Shown here: positions 40,383-49,566 of the stretch, one piece after another | How positions within the stretch are numbered: the stretch's first letter is position 1 | Layout of the letters: every line of letters starts with the position of its first letter | The notes under the pieces: model-generated | What the model saw: the letters and a program-made list of their open reading frames with translations, nothing else | The model's database searches: none | Told to the model about the DNA's origin: nothing | From: Idiomarina sp. | GTDB taxonomy: Bacteria > Pseudomonadota > Gammaproteobacteria > Enterobacterales > Alteromonadaceae | Direction: 5' to 3' | Assembly: GCA_020832105.1 (NCBI GenBank) | Contig: JAFIFH010000064.1 | Span: forward strand, 19,614 to 83,613 | Length of the DNA stretch: 64,000 bases | Made by a program: the position numbers and the translations under genes

Positions 40383-40415
40383 AAAAATGCCGCACAGAAG
40401 GCTTTCTGCACGGCA
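40383..40415 (-). terminator. Rho-independent terminator of pepB
   Basis: Read on the minus strand, TGCCG-TG-CAGAA and TTCTG-TG-CGGCA pair (the TG/TG steps as G-U wobbles) around a 4-base loop, followed by six T. It lies about 30 bp after the pepB stop and before the hrpB start. Confidence 0.88.
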
Positions 40416-40443
40416 TTCAGTTTAAGTTTTATGCAAACGTGAC

Positions 40444-41745
40444 TTATTCGTCGAGCATGGTTCGCGCAATGGTTCTGATGCCAAGCCCAGTCGCCCCGGC
40501 ATTGAAGAGCTTGTCGCCATCTTTACGGTAGGCCGCAGCCAAGTCAAAGTGCAGCCAGTTAGCACCCTGGTTAGGCGCAAACTTCAATAAAAACCCAGCT
40601 GCGTTGCTTGCACCACCCGGGCCACCACCTTTCACCGGACGGCTATTCGCCGTATCCGCAAAGTACGATGGGCATTGGTCCTGGTGCCACGGTGCCAGCG
40701 GCAGCCGCCACAGTAGCTCTGACTCATGGGCCGCGGCTTGTAAAGCTTTTGCCGCATAGGCCTCGTCCACACTAAACAAGGCGTTATATTCCTGGCCGAC
40801 AGCGACCTGGGCAGCTCCCGTCAGGGTCGCAGCATCAATGATTTGCTTTGCACCGCACTCAGCGGCAGCCAACAGACCATCAGCTAACACTAAGCGACCT
40901 TCTGCATCTGTATTAAAGATTTCTGCAGTTACCCCATTTTTATAGGTAATGATGTCACCGAGTTTAAATGCGGTGCCGTCAATCAGGTTTTCTGCACAGC
41001 ATAAGATCAGTTTAACCCGCTTGTTAAGGCCGCGTTGAATGGCAAGCGCCAGCGCGCCAGCAACCGTTGCGGCTCCGCCCATGTCGCACTTCATCGAAAT
41101 CATGCCTTCGCTGGATTTAATACTGTAACCACCGCTATCGTAGGTGATCCCCTTACCAATCAACGCAATATCCACCTCTGCGTCAGCGTCACCAGCCGGA
41201 TTGAAGTCCAATTGCAACATGGTTGGTTTGTGCATACTTGCACGACCAACAGTATGGATCCCCATCCAGCCTTCGTTTAACAGCTCCTCTTCACGCAGGA
41301 TCCGATAGCTAACGGCGTCGCCGCCGATGCTTTTCAGTTTATCAACGACGCGGGTGCACAACGACTCGGGGTAGATATCTTGCGGTGGCAAATTGACCAA
41401 TTCACGAGCCCACTCAATCACTTCGTACATGCTTTGCAGCTGATCCGCCACGCCCAAATCATCGCTACACCACTGCATCTGATTGCGCTTTTTCGCATCG
41501 GTAAAGCCCTGCGACAATGCCCATTGACGCTCCAGCGTCCAGCCAGAACCGACCGCTTCAATCGTCGCGACGCCTGCTTGATCTAAACGACGTCCTGCCT
41601 GCTGAATTCGGCGTAAAAACGTACTTTCATCATCATGTGCGACGATGCGAAAACCTTCGTTGTCGAAGAAACAGCCACCACTCGCTTTAAAGGCCACTGG
41701 CACACTGTCAGTAGTCAAACGTACCTGTACTGCACTAGACATCAT
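40444..41745 (-). CDS. pepB: Aminopeptidase B (M17 family)
   Basis: 433 residues. The start chosen is ATG at 41745, because GGAG lies six bases upstream and an earlier TTG overlaps this ribosome site. M17 metal and catalytic motifs are GKGITYDSGGYSIK and NTDAEGRLVLADGL. The NLPPQDIYP, SMKCDMGGAATV and LILCCAENLI stretches resemble E. coli PepB more than PepA. It sits between hrpB and sfsA, where E. coli carries ligT (thpR). Together with pepQ it suggests active peptide use. Confidence 0.94.
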   Translation of the reverse strand: MMSSAVQVRLTTDSVPVAFKASGGCFFDNEGFRIVAHDDESTFLRRIQQAGRRLDQAGVATIEAVGSGWTLERQWALSQGFTDAKKRNQMQWCSDDLGVADQLQSMYEVIEWARELVNLPPQDIYPESLCTRVVDKLKSIGGDAVSYRILREEELLNEGWMGIHTVGRASMHKPTMLQLDFNPAGDADAEVDIALIGKGITYDSGGYSIKSSEGMISMKCDMGGAATVAGALALAIQRGLNKRVKLILCCAENLIDGTAFKLGDIITYKNGVTAEIFNTDAEGRLVLADGLLAAAECGAKQIIDAATLTGAAQVAVGQEYNALFSVDEAYAAKALQAAAHESELLWRLPLAPWHQDQCPSYFADTANSRPVKGGGPGGASNAAGFLLKFAPNQGANWLHFDLAAAYRKDGDKLFNAGATGLGIRTIARTMLDE

Positions 41746-41895
41746 TATTATCTCCAAGTATGTTGCTCGCTTTACGTTAAACAGATTAGCGTGAGCACGT
41801 GCGAATTTCTATGCAGAGCAGTATTGGGTGGTACCCTCCACTGTCCCTGCATATGGCTCTTCATAGCCCCACACTACACTATAAAGTGAGCAAAA

Positions 41896-42603
41896 ATGCA
41901 ATTTGAGCCAGCTTTACAGCATGCGACCCTGATCCGTCGCTACAAACGTTTTCTTGCTGATGTTGAAACGCCAGACGGCCAGCTTTTAACCATTCATTGC
42001 CCGAATACCGGCGCTATGACCGGCTGTGCTGAGCCGGGTTTTACGGTCTGGTACAGCACCTCGGCGAATCTCAAGCGTAAGTACCCACATACCTGGGAGC
42101 TTAGTCAAACGCCCCAGGGCGATGTCATTGTAGTCAATACGTTACGCGCTAACCAAATCGCAGAACTTGCATTCATTAACCAACAGGTAGACGCTTTACA
42201 GGGCTACGCGACCATTCAGCGTGAGGTTAAATACGGCAGCGAGAATAGTCGCATCGACTTATTGCTCAGCAACCATCCGCACCTGGCAAATTGTTACGTG
42301 GAGGTCAAAAGCGTGACTCTGCATGACAGTGGCGGGGGTTATTTCCCGGATGCTGTCACGGTCCGCGGGCAAAAGCATATTCGTGAACTTATTGCTATGG
42401 TTAAAGCCGGGCATCGCGCGGCACTGCTGTTTGTTGTTGGCCATAGTGCGATTAACGATGTAAAACCAGCAGCGCATATTGATCCTGTCTACGCCCGGCT
42501 GTGTATTGAAGCGAGGGATTTAGGCGTTGAGATACTCGCGCTGAATGTAGTAGCAAGCCCAGCGGGGTTAATGCCAGGTGGTTCGATGGATGTCATCATT
42601 TAA
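41896..42603 (+). CDS. sfsA: SfsA family DNA/RNA-binding protein, sugar fermentation stimulation
   Basis: 235 residues (E. coli 234). Family motifs are [24 protein letters not shown] and a nuclease-like core with [21 protein letters not shown] and [13 protein letters not shown]. The fold resembles restriction-type nucleases, but the role remains uncertain. It precedes dksA as in E. coli, with a separate promoter between them. Confidence 0.94.
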   Translation: MQFEPALQHATLIRRYKRFLADVETPDGQLLTIHCPNTGAMTGCAEPGFTVWYSTSANLKRKYPHTWELSQTPQGDVIVVNTLRANQIAELAFINQQVDALQGYATIQREVKYGSENSRIDLLLSNHPHLANCYVEVKSVTLHDSGGGYFPDAVTVRGQKHIRELIAMVKAGHRAALLFVVGHSAINDVKPAAHIDPVYARLCIEARDLGVEILALNVVASPAGLMPGGSMDVII

Positions 42604-42674
42604 AATACAGCAAGAGGCTAATTGGTGCTTGAATTAATAAAAATCGGACCTATATAAGGACGCGGTGGTTTGAA

Positions 42675-42704
42675 TTGCACCACTATCGCTATTCTGGTAT
42701 ACAT
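42675..42704 (+). promoter_or_regulatory. Predicted sigma-70 promoter of dksA
   Basis: TTGCAC (42675-42680) and TATACA (42698-42703) are separated by 17 bp, 51 bp upstream of the dksA ATG. This fits a housekeeping promoter. A short repeat GTGGT/ACCAC surrounds the -35 box. Confidence 0.65.
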
Positions 42705-42754
42705 AGCCGACTTTTTTTTAGCACAAATTGCATTGCCTCACAGAGGAGCACAAC

Positions 42755-43207
42755 ATGGCCGCCACGAAGGAAAGAAAAGCGCACGGTGTATTGGCGCAAG
42801 CGGGCTTACTGCCTTACCAGCCGAAGGCTGATGAAGAATACATGAATGAGGCACAGCGTAGCCACTTCCGTAAAATTCTGGAAGCATGGCGCAATCAGCT
42901 CCGTCAGGAAGTTGATCGTACCGTGGGTCATTTGAAAGAAGAAGCGAACAATCATGCAGATCCGGTGGATCGTGCAGCCCAGGAAGAAGAGTTTGCTATC
43001 GAGTTGCGTACGCGTGACCGCGAGCGCAAGCTGATCAAGAAAATTGAAAAAACACTGGAAGCGATTGAGCGCGATGACTTCGGTTTTTGTGAGTCCTGCG
43101 GTGTAGAAATAGGCATTCAGCGCCTGGAAGCTCGCCCAACAGCAGACATGTGCATTGACTGTAAAAGTCTTGCTGAAATCCGCGAAAAACAAATGCGCGG
43201 TGCCTAA
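42755..43207 (+). CDS. dksA: RNA polymerase-binding transcription factor DksA
   Basis: 150 residues (E. coli 151). It acts with ppGpp in the secondary channel of RNA polymerase. The coiled-coil region (about 33-108) carries the tip acidic motif [10 protein letters not shown], and a four-cysteine zinc finger (CESCG ... CIDC) lies near 114-138. ATG at 42755 follows AGAGGAG; an in-frame upstream start is rejected on that basis. Its last 8 bp overlap the proposed gluQ start. Confidence 0.97.
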   Translation: MAATKERKAHGVLAQAGLLPYQPKADEEYMNEAQRSHFRKILEAWRNQLRQEVDRTVGHLKEEANNHADPVDRAAQEEEFAIELRTRDRERKLIKKIEKTLEAIERDDFGFCESCGVEIGIQRLEARPTADMCIDCKSLAEIREKQMRGA

Positions 43208-44075
43208 GCCCACGCTTTCGTATCGCGGGCGCTTTGCCCCGTCCCCATCTGGCCCGCTGCATGCGGGCTCTCTTCTTGCTGCCCTGGGCAGCTATCTTGA
43301 CGCTCACGCCCATCGCGGCACCTGGCTGGTAAGGATCGAGGATATTGACCCGCCGCGCGAAGTTGCCGGCGCCAGTGACCTTATTCTCAGTCAGCTTGAA
43401 GCCCACGGTTTGCTATGGGACGAAAGCGTGCGTAGGCAAAGCCAACAAGATCGGCTTTATCATCGAAATCTCGAACGTCTGCAGCAGCATGGTCTGGTTT
43501 ATGCCTGCAACTGCAGCCGAAAAGACATCAAGGCTCGCGCGCCTTTTTATACCGGGCACTGCCGATACCGCAATCTACCCTGGCAAGGCAACGCGTTAAG
43601 GTTCGTCAATCAGCATCCAGTCACCAGCTTGCTCGACCGGCTACATGGCCAGGTTACTATTGAGCCAGATTTCGCCGCAGAAGACTTTACTCTACGCCGA
43701 CGTGATGGTTTATGGGCATATCAATTGGCAGTGGTCAGTGATGATCGTGACCAGGAGATTACTCACATCGTCCGCGGCAGCGACCTACTGACCCCGAGTA
43801 GCTGGCAAATGGCGCTTTGGCAGAGCCTGACCACCATTGCCGGCGGCCCGCCAGCGCCCAAGCTCGTCCATCTTCCGCTCGTTGTCGGCGATGATGGGCG
43901 CAAGTTAAGCAAACAGAACCATGCACCACCTCTTCTTGCGGCAGACGCAGTGGATAACCTAAGTCTGGCGCTAACACGTTTGAACCTGGCGCCGCCAGCT
44001 GACTTATATGGGGCACCGGTGGCGGAGCAATTGAGTTGGGCGATTCCAGCCTGGCGAGCGCGTAATCTCCAATAA
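43200..44075 (+). CDS. gluQ: Glutamyl-Q tRNA(Asp) synthetase
   Basis: 291 residues. It attaches glutamate to queuosine at position 34 of tRNA(Asp). It is a GluRS catalytic core without an anticodon-binding domain. The HIGH-type motif is HAGS in [20 protein letters not shown]; the KMSKS-type motif is [10 protein letters not shown] zinc site CNCSRKD ... TGHCR lies near 102-122. Start chosen is GTG at 43200, overlapping the dksA stop; no clear Shine-Dalgarno is seen, so translation may depend on coupling to dksA. Confidence 0.92.
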   Translation: MPKPTLSYRGRFAPSPSGPLHAGSLLAALGSYLDAHAHRGTWLVRIEDIDPPREVAGASDLILSQLEAHGLLWDESVRRQSQQDRLYHRNLERLQQHGLVYACNCSRKDIKARAPFYTGHCRYRNLPWQGNALRFVNQHPVTSLLDRLHGQVTIEPDFAAEDFTLRRRDGLWAYQLAVVSDDRDQEITHIVRGSDLLTPSSWQMALWQSLTTIAGGPPAPKLVHLPLVVGDDGRKLSKQNHAPPLLAADAVDNLSLALTRLNLAPPADLYGAPVAEQLSWAIPAWRARNLQ

Positions 44076-44174
44076 ACAGGGTTTTCATGTTGAAAATTTC
44101 ACCGTTTGATTCTCAAAAGCCTCCAGTTGGTATATGATCAGCGCCAATTTTGCAGCATTAGCTATTTGAGTAGT

Positions 44175-44190
44175 CAGGAGTTCTCCCATT
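44175..44190 (+). promoter_or_regulatory. Ribosome site and AUU initiation codon of pcnB
   Basis: CAGGAG (44175-44180) is followed after exactly seven bases by ATT (44188-44190). No ATG, GTG or TTG occurs in frame at a suitable distance; the first GTG (44203) is too far at 22 bases. The same rare AUU start is known for E. coli pcnB. Confidence 0.8.
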
Positions 44191-45651
44191 ATTAAGCGTT
44201 TCGTGCAGTTTGCCCGTCAGGTCCTGCCATCCTCAACATCAGAACCTAAGCGTTCAACATTTGCTGAGCCGGTAGTAGTAACGCGTGATAAGCATAATAT
44301 CTCGCGTAATAACATTTCCGAAAATGCGCTGAAAGTGCTGTATCGCCTGCATAAAAGCGGCTATCACGCATATTTGGTCGGTGGTTGCGTGCGTGACTTA
44401 TTACTGGGTCTTGAGCCAAAAGATTTTGACGTTGCCACCAACGCTAGTCCTGAGCAAATCAAAGCACTTTTCAGTAATTGTCGTTTGATCGGTCGGCGTT
44501 TTCGCCTGGCCCACGTGGTATTTGGTCGCGATGTGATTGAAGTGGCAACCTTCCGTGGTCACCATACTGAAGAAGAAAGTAACGACAGCAACAAAAATAC
44601 GAGTAAGCAAAGCAAAGAAGGATTATTGCTACGTGACAACGTCTATGGCTCTATTGAAGAAGACGCAGAACGTCGTGATTTCACCGTCAATGCGATGTAT
44701 TACTCCATTGCCGACTTTGCTATTTATGATTTCGCCAACGGCGTAAAAGACCTCGAAGCCGGCGTATTACGCTTAATTGGCGACCCTGAAACTCGCTACC
44801 GGGAAGATCCGGTGCGCATGCTGCGGGCGGTGCGTTTTGCTACCAAGCTAGGTTTACGGATTGATGACGCAGCCCGCGAGCCTATCAGCCGTTTGGCCCA
44901 TTTGCTTGATAACATCCCGCCTGCGCGCTTGTTTGAAGAATATCTTAAGCTTTTCATGCACGGCAAAGCAGAAGCAAATTTCCTCGCCTTGCAGGATTTC
45001 GGTTTATTCGGCTTCTTCTTCCCACAGATCAAAGCCGCCCTGAAAAACCCGGACAGCTACGAACACCGCATGATGTATCAGCTATGTGTTGATACCGATG
45101 CCCGCATTAATGGTGGCAAACGAGTAACCCCTGCGTACCTGTTCGCTGCGACCTTGTGGTATCCGGTGGTTGCGCAGGCCGAGCAACTCATGTCCGAAGG
45201 TGGGCTGGTTGAATATGACGCGATTCAGATTGCTGCCGCAGACGTTCTTGGTAAACAATCACGCAGTATTTCTATTCCGAAGCGCTTTAGCTTACCTGCT
45301 CGTGACATGTGGACCTTACAAATACGGCTACAACAAACCCACCCACGCAAAGCAGAGCGCTTACTGACGCATCCGAAGTTTCGTGCGGGCTATGATTTCC
45401 TGCTGTTGCGCGCTCGGGTTGAGGGCCACCCAGACCTCAAGGCACTGGGCGAATTCTGGACTGAGTTCCAAAAGGGTAAAGAAGTCGGCTCGCCAAGCAA
45501 TCCTGAGCGGCGTGGTTCGGGACGACCAGGACAAGCTCATCAAGGCCCCCATGACAGTGCCGATGCACCAAAAAAACGTCGTCGCAGACGGCGCAAGCCT
45601 GCACAGCACAGTGCAGACGGTGCGGCGAAAAAGCCAGCCGATAAGTCATAG
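44188..45651 (+). CDS. pcnB: Poly(A) polymerase I, AUU start
   Basis: 487 residues if started at ATT 44188; the resulting N-terminus (IIKRFVQFARQVLPSS) aligns with that of E. coli PcnB, whereas the GTG at 44203 would drop it. It adds 3' poly(A) tails that promote RNA decay. The nucleotidyltransferase motif is LVGGCVRDLLLG and DFDVATNAS; the RRDFTVNAMYY and REDPVRMLRAVRFA segments are typical. The C-terminal tail is basic (KKRRRRRRKPA). An extended -10-like TGGTATATGAT at 44128-44138 may be a promoter. Confidence 0.95.
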   Translation: MIKRFVQFARQVLPSSTSEPKRSTFAEPVVVTRDKHNISRNNISENALKVLYRLHKSGYHAYLVGGCVRDLLLGLEPKDFDVATNASPEQIKALFSNCRLIGRRFRLAHVVFGRDVIEVATFRGHHTEEESNDSNKNTSKQSKEGLLLRDNVYGSIEEDAERRDFTVNAMYYSIADFAIYDFANGVKDLEAGVLRLIGDPETRYREDPVRMLRAVRFATKLGLRIDDAAREPISRLAHLLDNIPPARLFEEYLKLFMHGKAEANFLALQDFGLFGFFFPQIKAALKNPDSYEHRMMYQLCVDTDARINGGKRVTPAYLFAATLWYPVVAQAEQLMSEGGLVEYDAIQIAAADVLGKQSRSISIPKRFSLPARDMWTLQIRLQQTHPRKAERLLTHPKFRAGYDFLLLRARVEGHPDLKALGEFWTEFQKGKEVGSPSNPERRGSGRPGQAHQGPHDSADAPKKRRRRRRKPAQHSADGAAKKPADKS

Positions 45652-45657
45652 TTAAGT

Positions 45658-46158
45658 ATGGCTCTTGCATATCTTGGGCTTGGCGCCAACCTTAATAACC
45701 CCGTCAGTCAGTTGCATGCTGCCATCGAGCAGCTGCAACAGGCACCAGAACTGTCATTAAGTGCCTGCTCATCGCTCTACGCGAGTAAGCCGATGGGTCC
45801 ACAAGATCAGCCTGATTATGTCAATGCAGTCGTTGCCGTTGCCACTGAGCTCTCTCCTGCTGAATTGCTGATGCTTGTCCAAGGCATTGAAAATGACGCT
45901 GGCCGCCTGCGTTTGCGCCATTGGGGCGAGCGCACCCTGGATATCGACATTCTACTCTATGACGATATTAGCCTGCATACTGAGACCTTGAGCATTCCCC
46001 ACCCAGGCCTTGAGCAGCGCGAATTCGTGCTGGTGCCGTTGGCAGAGATTGCGCCTGGGCTCTATTTACCAAATGGCAAAGAGGTCGCTGCCCTGGCGAC
46101 TAATATTGCACGCAACGGGCTGGATATAATTGCCCCAGCCGTTACAATGCAAGATTGA
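45658..46158 (+). CDS. folK: 2-amino-4-hydroxy-6-hydroxymethyldihydropteridine pyrophosphokinase
   Basis: 166 residues (E. coli 159). It transfers pyrophosphate from ATP to the pterin in folate synthesis. Motifs are YLGLGANLNNP, YASKPMGPQDQPDYVNAV, RWGERTLDIDILLYDD-type (HWGERTLDIDILLY, with two metal-binding Asp) and HPGLEQREFVLVPL. It starts 6 bp after pcnB and precedes panB, as in E. coli. Confidence 0.96.
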   Translation: MALAYLGLGANLNNPVSQLHAAIEQLQQAPELSLSACSSLYASKPMGPQDQPDYVNAVVAVATELSPAELLMLVQGIENDAGRLRLRHWGERTLDIDILLYDDISLHTETLSIPHPGLEQREFVLVPLAEIAPGLYLPNGKEVAALATNIARNGLDIIAPAVTMQD

Positions 46159-46182
46159 ACATCGCTTAGCAAAGGCAGCTTT

Positions 46183-46980
46183 ATGGCTAAACCCTCGATT
46201 GCGCAACTTCTTAAGAAGAAACAAAACAAACAAAAAATTACTGCATTGACCGCCTATGATGCGACTTTTGCGCGTCTTTTTAGCGACTGTGGTGTCGATT
46301 TGATGCTGGTGGGGGATTCGCTGGGCAATGTACTTCAGGGTCATGACAGTACCGTGCCCGTGACCAATCAAGATATTGCTTACCACACCGCCTGTGTACG
46401 CCGTGGTGCCCCGCAGGCCTTTGTCATAGCCGATATGCCATTTATGACCTACGCCACTGTCACGCAGGCCTGTGAGCAGGCTGCACAGCTCATGCGTGCC
46501 GGAGCGAACATGGTCAAGCTTGAGGGTGGTGAGTGGCTGGTAGATACCGTGCAAGCATTAACCACCCGCGGGGTGCCGGTTTGTGCGCATCTTGGTCTGT
46601 TACCACAATCGGTGAATGTGCTCGGCGGTTATAAGGTTCAGGGGCGCGATGACGCGGCCGCTGACTTGTTAGTCCATCAGGCTCAGCAACTGGAAGCGGC
46701 AGGCGCTCAACTATTAGTGGTTGAGTGTATCCCCACCGCGCTGGGTGAGCGTGTGTCTGCAGCGATTGATATCCCGGTGATTGGCATCGGCGCAGGTAAC
46801 CGCACTGACGGCCAGATTCTGGTGATGCATGACATGCTCGGCCTGAACAGCGACTACCTGCCCAAATTCGTGAAGAACTTTCTCAGCGGTAATGACAGTA
46901 TCGAAGCTGCGGTCAAGCAATTCGTCGACGATGTCGAGCAAGGCCGCTTTCCCGGCCCTGAACACAGCTTCGAGTCCTGA
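46183..46980 (+). CDS. panB: 3-methyl-2-oxobutanoate hydroxymethyltransferase
   Basis: 265 residues (E. coli 264), first committed step of pantothenate synthesis. [31 protein letters not shown] (metal-binding Asp), GGYKVQGRD and [12 protein letters not shown] are all typical. The end lies 3 bp before panC, so the two are coupled. Confidence 0.97.
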   Translation: MAKPSIAQLLKKKQNKQKITALTAYDATFARLFSDCGVDLMLVGDSLGNVLQGHDSTVPVTNQDIAYHTACVRRGAPQAFVIADMPFMTYATVTQACEQAAQLMRAGANMVKLEGGEWLVDTVQALTTRGVPVCAHLGLLPQSVNVLGGYKVQGRDDAAADLLVHQAQQLEAAGAQLLVVECIPTALGERVSAAIDIPVIGIGAGNRTDGQILVMHDMLGLNSDYLPKFVKNFLSGNDSIEAAVKQFVDDVEQGRFPGPEHSFES

Positions 46981-46983
46981 TGT

Positions 46984-47844
46984 ATGCTACATATTGAACA
47001 ATTAAACCAACTTCGGGCGTTGCGCCAGCAATGGCGCGACGCAGGCGAAACCGTTGCCTTCGTACCGACCATGGGCAATCTGCATAGTGGTCACTTAAAA
47101 CTGGTGCGTCATGCATCGGCGCTTGCCGATCACGTGATAGTCAGTATTTACGTAAACCCCATGCAATTTGGTGCCAACGAAGATCTTGACGCCTACCCAC
47201 GTACTTTAGATGCCGATATGCAGGCACTTGTAGCGCTCAATGTCAGTGCTGTGTTCACCCCTGGCACGCCAGACATGTACCCCCGCGGTATTGAGGCTCA
47301 GACCGCCATCGAAGTACCAGCGATATCTGACGTATTGTGCGGTGCCAGCCGCCCAGGCCACTTTCGCGGTGTCGCCACTATCGTCAATAAGCTGTTCAAT
47401 ATGGTGCAACCAGATATCGCGGTGTTTGGTAAAAAAGACTACCAGCAGCTCCAGGTTATTCGGCGAATGGTCGAAGACTTGTCGATGCCGGTTGATATTC
47501 AAGGGGTGGAAACCGAACGGGAAGAGAGTGGTTTAGCGAAAAGCTCGCGCAATGGTTATTTGAGTGACCAACAGAAGCGTCAGGCTGCAGTCATCTATGC
47601 GCAGCTGGTGACAGCGGGTCAGCGTGTACTAAGCAATGCGCAGGATTTCCCGAAGATAGAGCAACAGGCGAACCAAGAAATAGCTCAGGCCGGCCTTACG
47701 CCTGAGTATTTTTCCATTCGCCGCTGTCGTGATCTAAGTACAGCACAGCCCGGTGACGCTGCTAACGAACTGGTCATTGTTGCAGCAGCTAAGTTAGGCA
47801 CCACCAGGTTAATTGATAACCTTGAAGTGGCCAGCCTGAAATAA
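46984..47844 (+). CDS. panC: Pantothenate synthetase (pantoate-beta-alanine ligase)
   Basis: 286 residues (E. coli 283). It joins pantoate and beta-alanine with ATP. The HIGH-type nucleotide motif is in PTMGNLHSGHLKLV; IYVNPMQFG, VFGKKDYQQLQVIRRMV and the KMSKS-type AKSSRNGYL are present. The beta-alanine it needs probably comes from the convergent panP gene, 20 bp away; no panD is in the window. Confidence 0.97.
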   Translation: MLHIEQLNQLRALRQQWRDAGETVAFVPTMGNLHSGHLKLVRHASALADHVIVSIYVNPMQFGANEDLDAYPRTLDADMQALVALNVSAVFTPGTPDMYPRGIEAQTAIEVPAISDVLCGASRPGHFRGVATIVNKLFNMVQPDIAVFGKKDYQQLQVIRRMVEDLSMPVDIQGVETEREESGLAKSSRNGYLSDQQKRQAAVIYAQLVTAGQRVLSNAQDFPKIEQQANQEIAQAGLTPEYFSIRRCRDLSTAQPGDAANELVIVAAAKLGTTRLIDNLEVASLK

Positions 47845-47858
47845 GCCCCATACGATGA

Positions 47859-47877
47859 GTGGCCTAGAGCAGGCCAC
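47859..47877. terminator. Hairpin at the panC/panP junction
   Basis: GTGGCCT (47859-47865) pairs with AGGCCAC (47871-47877) around AGAGC. It overlaps the panP stop codon and lies 15 bp after the panC stop. No T tract. Confidence 0.45.
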
Positions 47878-49507
47878 ATGCCTTCGCTTCTGCCATTAGC
47901 GCAGTGCTGGTATGCACTGCCTGCGCGGCAATCTCGCGTTGTTCCTGCAAGATCTCCGCTAACATCGTCAGGGTTGTCAGCGGGTTAGCCAGCACACTGC
48001 GGAATACTATGGTGGGCTCACCGGCATATTGCAGCGGCGTTAAACGGGTTCGTGAAACAAACGATAGACCGGTTTCGCGCTGACTTTTCTGAATATGCTT
48101 GGTCATTTGATTTAACAACGGCGTCACCCGTCGCTTTTGCTCATCCGTGGCATCGGCGAGCGCCGTCTTCAATTCGGCCGGCACATAGCGATAGGTAAGT
48201 AAGCACAGTTCTGGCTCGGTAATGACCTCAAAATCTGGCTGCTCACTAATTAGACGCGCAAAATCGCGCGCTTTATCAATACTTTGATCGATTAACAGCT
48301 GGTAGCCTTCACGCCCCATCACATGCAACGCCGAATACACCAGCATCGCCATGCCTGGACGTGAGCCCTCCATGGTATGGCTACCGAGATCTTTTGACCC
48401 CCGTCGAATCACGTACTCAGCGTGATGCTCAATGGCATGCACCAATGACGGGTCTTTAAACAGCACCATGCCTGCGCCCATCGGCACGTACATCTGCTTA
48501 TGCGCGTCAATCGTGACACTGTCCGCAAGCTCAATGCCGTTAAGCATTTGACGATGGGTACCCGATAGTAAGGTAGCACCACCCCAGGCTGCGTCCACAT
48601 GAAAGTGAGCACCCACCTCGGCGGCAACTTCGGCTATCTGCGCAAGTGGGTCAATATGCCCGGTCTCTGTGGTCCCAGCGATACCTATCATCGCCATCAC
48701 CTTGCCACCGGACTCTGTGATTTCTTTACAGCGCGCCCGCAGTGCATCAATGCGAATGCGGTTATTGTGGTCAGTGGCCACCGCAACTAAATTATTGCGC
48801 CCAATACCAAGCACGTCTGCTGCTTTCGCCAGGGAATAGTGGCCTCGCTCTGAAACCAGCACGCAGGCGCGCTTATAGCCATAATGCGCCAGCCCTGCCG
48901 CAAGCCCTTCACTGGCCACACCAGCAAAGCCTTCGCAAGGGGCGAGTAATTTATTTCGTGCCACCCATAACGCGGTAATGTTAGCAACGGTACCACCTGA
49001 ACAGAACGCACCTAAAGAGTGCTCAGCACTATGCATCCAGGTGTTGTAAAACTGCTCGTTCTCCCCATATACCAGGTGATGCATCATCCCCAGTACCTGA
49101 CGCTCCAGCGGAGTAAACGCCTTCGAGGTTTCAATTTTAACCAGGTTCTGATTCAGACCCACCATCAGCTTCGCTAGTGGCAACAAGAAATAAGGCAAGG
49201 CCGAGGTCATATGGCCAATAAACTTGGGTGACGCCGTATGTACAGAATGCGCGACCAATTTACTGAGCAGCTCATCGGTGTGGTCAGATACAAACGTTGG
49301 CTGCTCGGGAATTGCGCTCTCGGCGAAGTCTTCTTCAATTTCATGCAAAGGCTTTTCTTTGGCAACAATATGCGCATTCAAAAACCCCGCCAGATTCTCT
49401 GACAGGTGACGCTCAATTTTGCCTAACGTTGAGTCCGGTGCTTCTGGGATCGTAAAAATACGATGCAGTGCGTCCAGACTGGCATCAGCAGATTGCTGTT
49501 TGCTCAA
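47864..49507 (-). CDS. panP: PLP-dependent aspartate 1-decarboxylase PanP
   Basis: 547 residues of the glutamate decarboxylase-like PLP family, the type reported in Vibrio and Alteromonadales as a source of beta-alanine. The PLP-lysine motif is DAHKQMYVPMGAG; FHVDAAWGGATLL supplies the cofactor Asp. Start is TTG at 49507 with AAGGAG six bases before. Its position beside panC strongly supports aspartate rather than glutamate as substrate. A general amino-acid decarboxylase is the alternative. Confidence 0.92.
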   Translation of the reverse strand: MSKQQSADASLDALHRIFTIPEAPDSTLGKIERHLSENLAGFLNAHIVAKEKPLHEIEEDFAESAIPEQPTFVSDHTDELLSKLVAHSVHTASPKFIGHMTSALPYFLLPLAKLMVGLNQNLVKIETSKAFTPLERQVLGMMHHLVYGENEQFYNTWMHSAEHSLGAFCSGGTVANITALWVARNKLLAPCEGFAGVASEGLAAGLAHYGYKRACVLVSERGHYSLAKAADVLGIGRNNLVAVATDHNNRIRIDALRARCKEITESGGKVMAMIGIAGTTETGHIDPLAQIAEVAAEVGAHFHVDAAWGGATLLSGTHRQMLNGIELADSVTIDAHKQMYVPMGAGMVLFKDPSLVHAIEHHAEYVIRRGSKDLGSHTMEGSRPGMAMLVYSALHVMGREGYQLLIDQSIDKARDFARLISEQPDFEVITEPELCLLTYRYVPAELKTALADATDEQKRRVTPLLNQMTKHIQKSQRETGLSFVSRTRLTPLQYAGEPTIVFRSVLANPLTTLTMLAEILQEQREIAAQAVHTSTALMAEAKACGLL

Positions 49508-49566
49508 ACGTAATCTCCTTGCGATTCATTGATATATGCGGCCAGTGTAAATTATGGCCGCAGACT

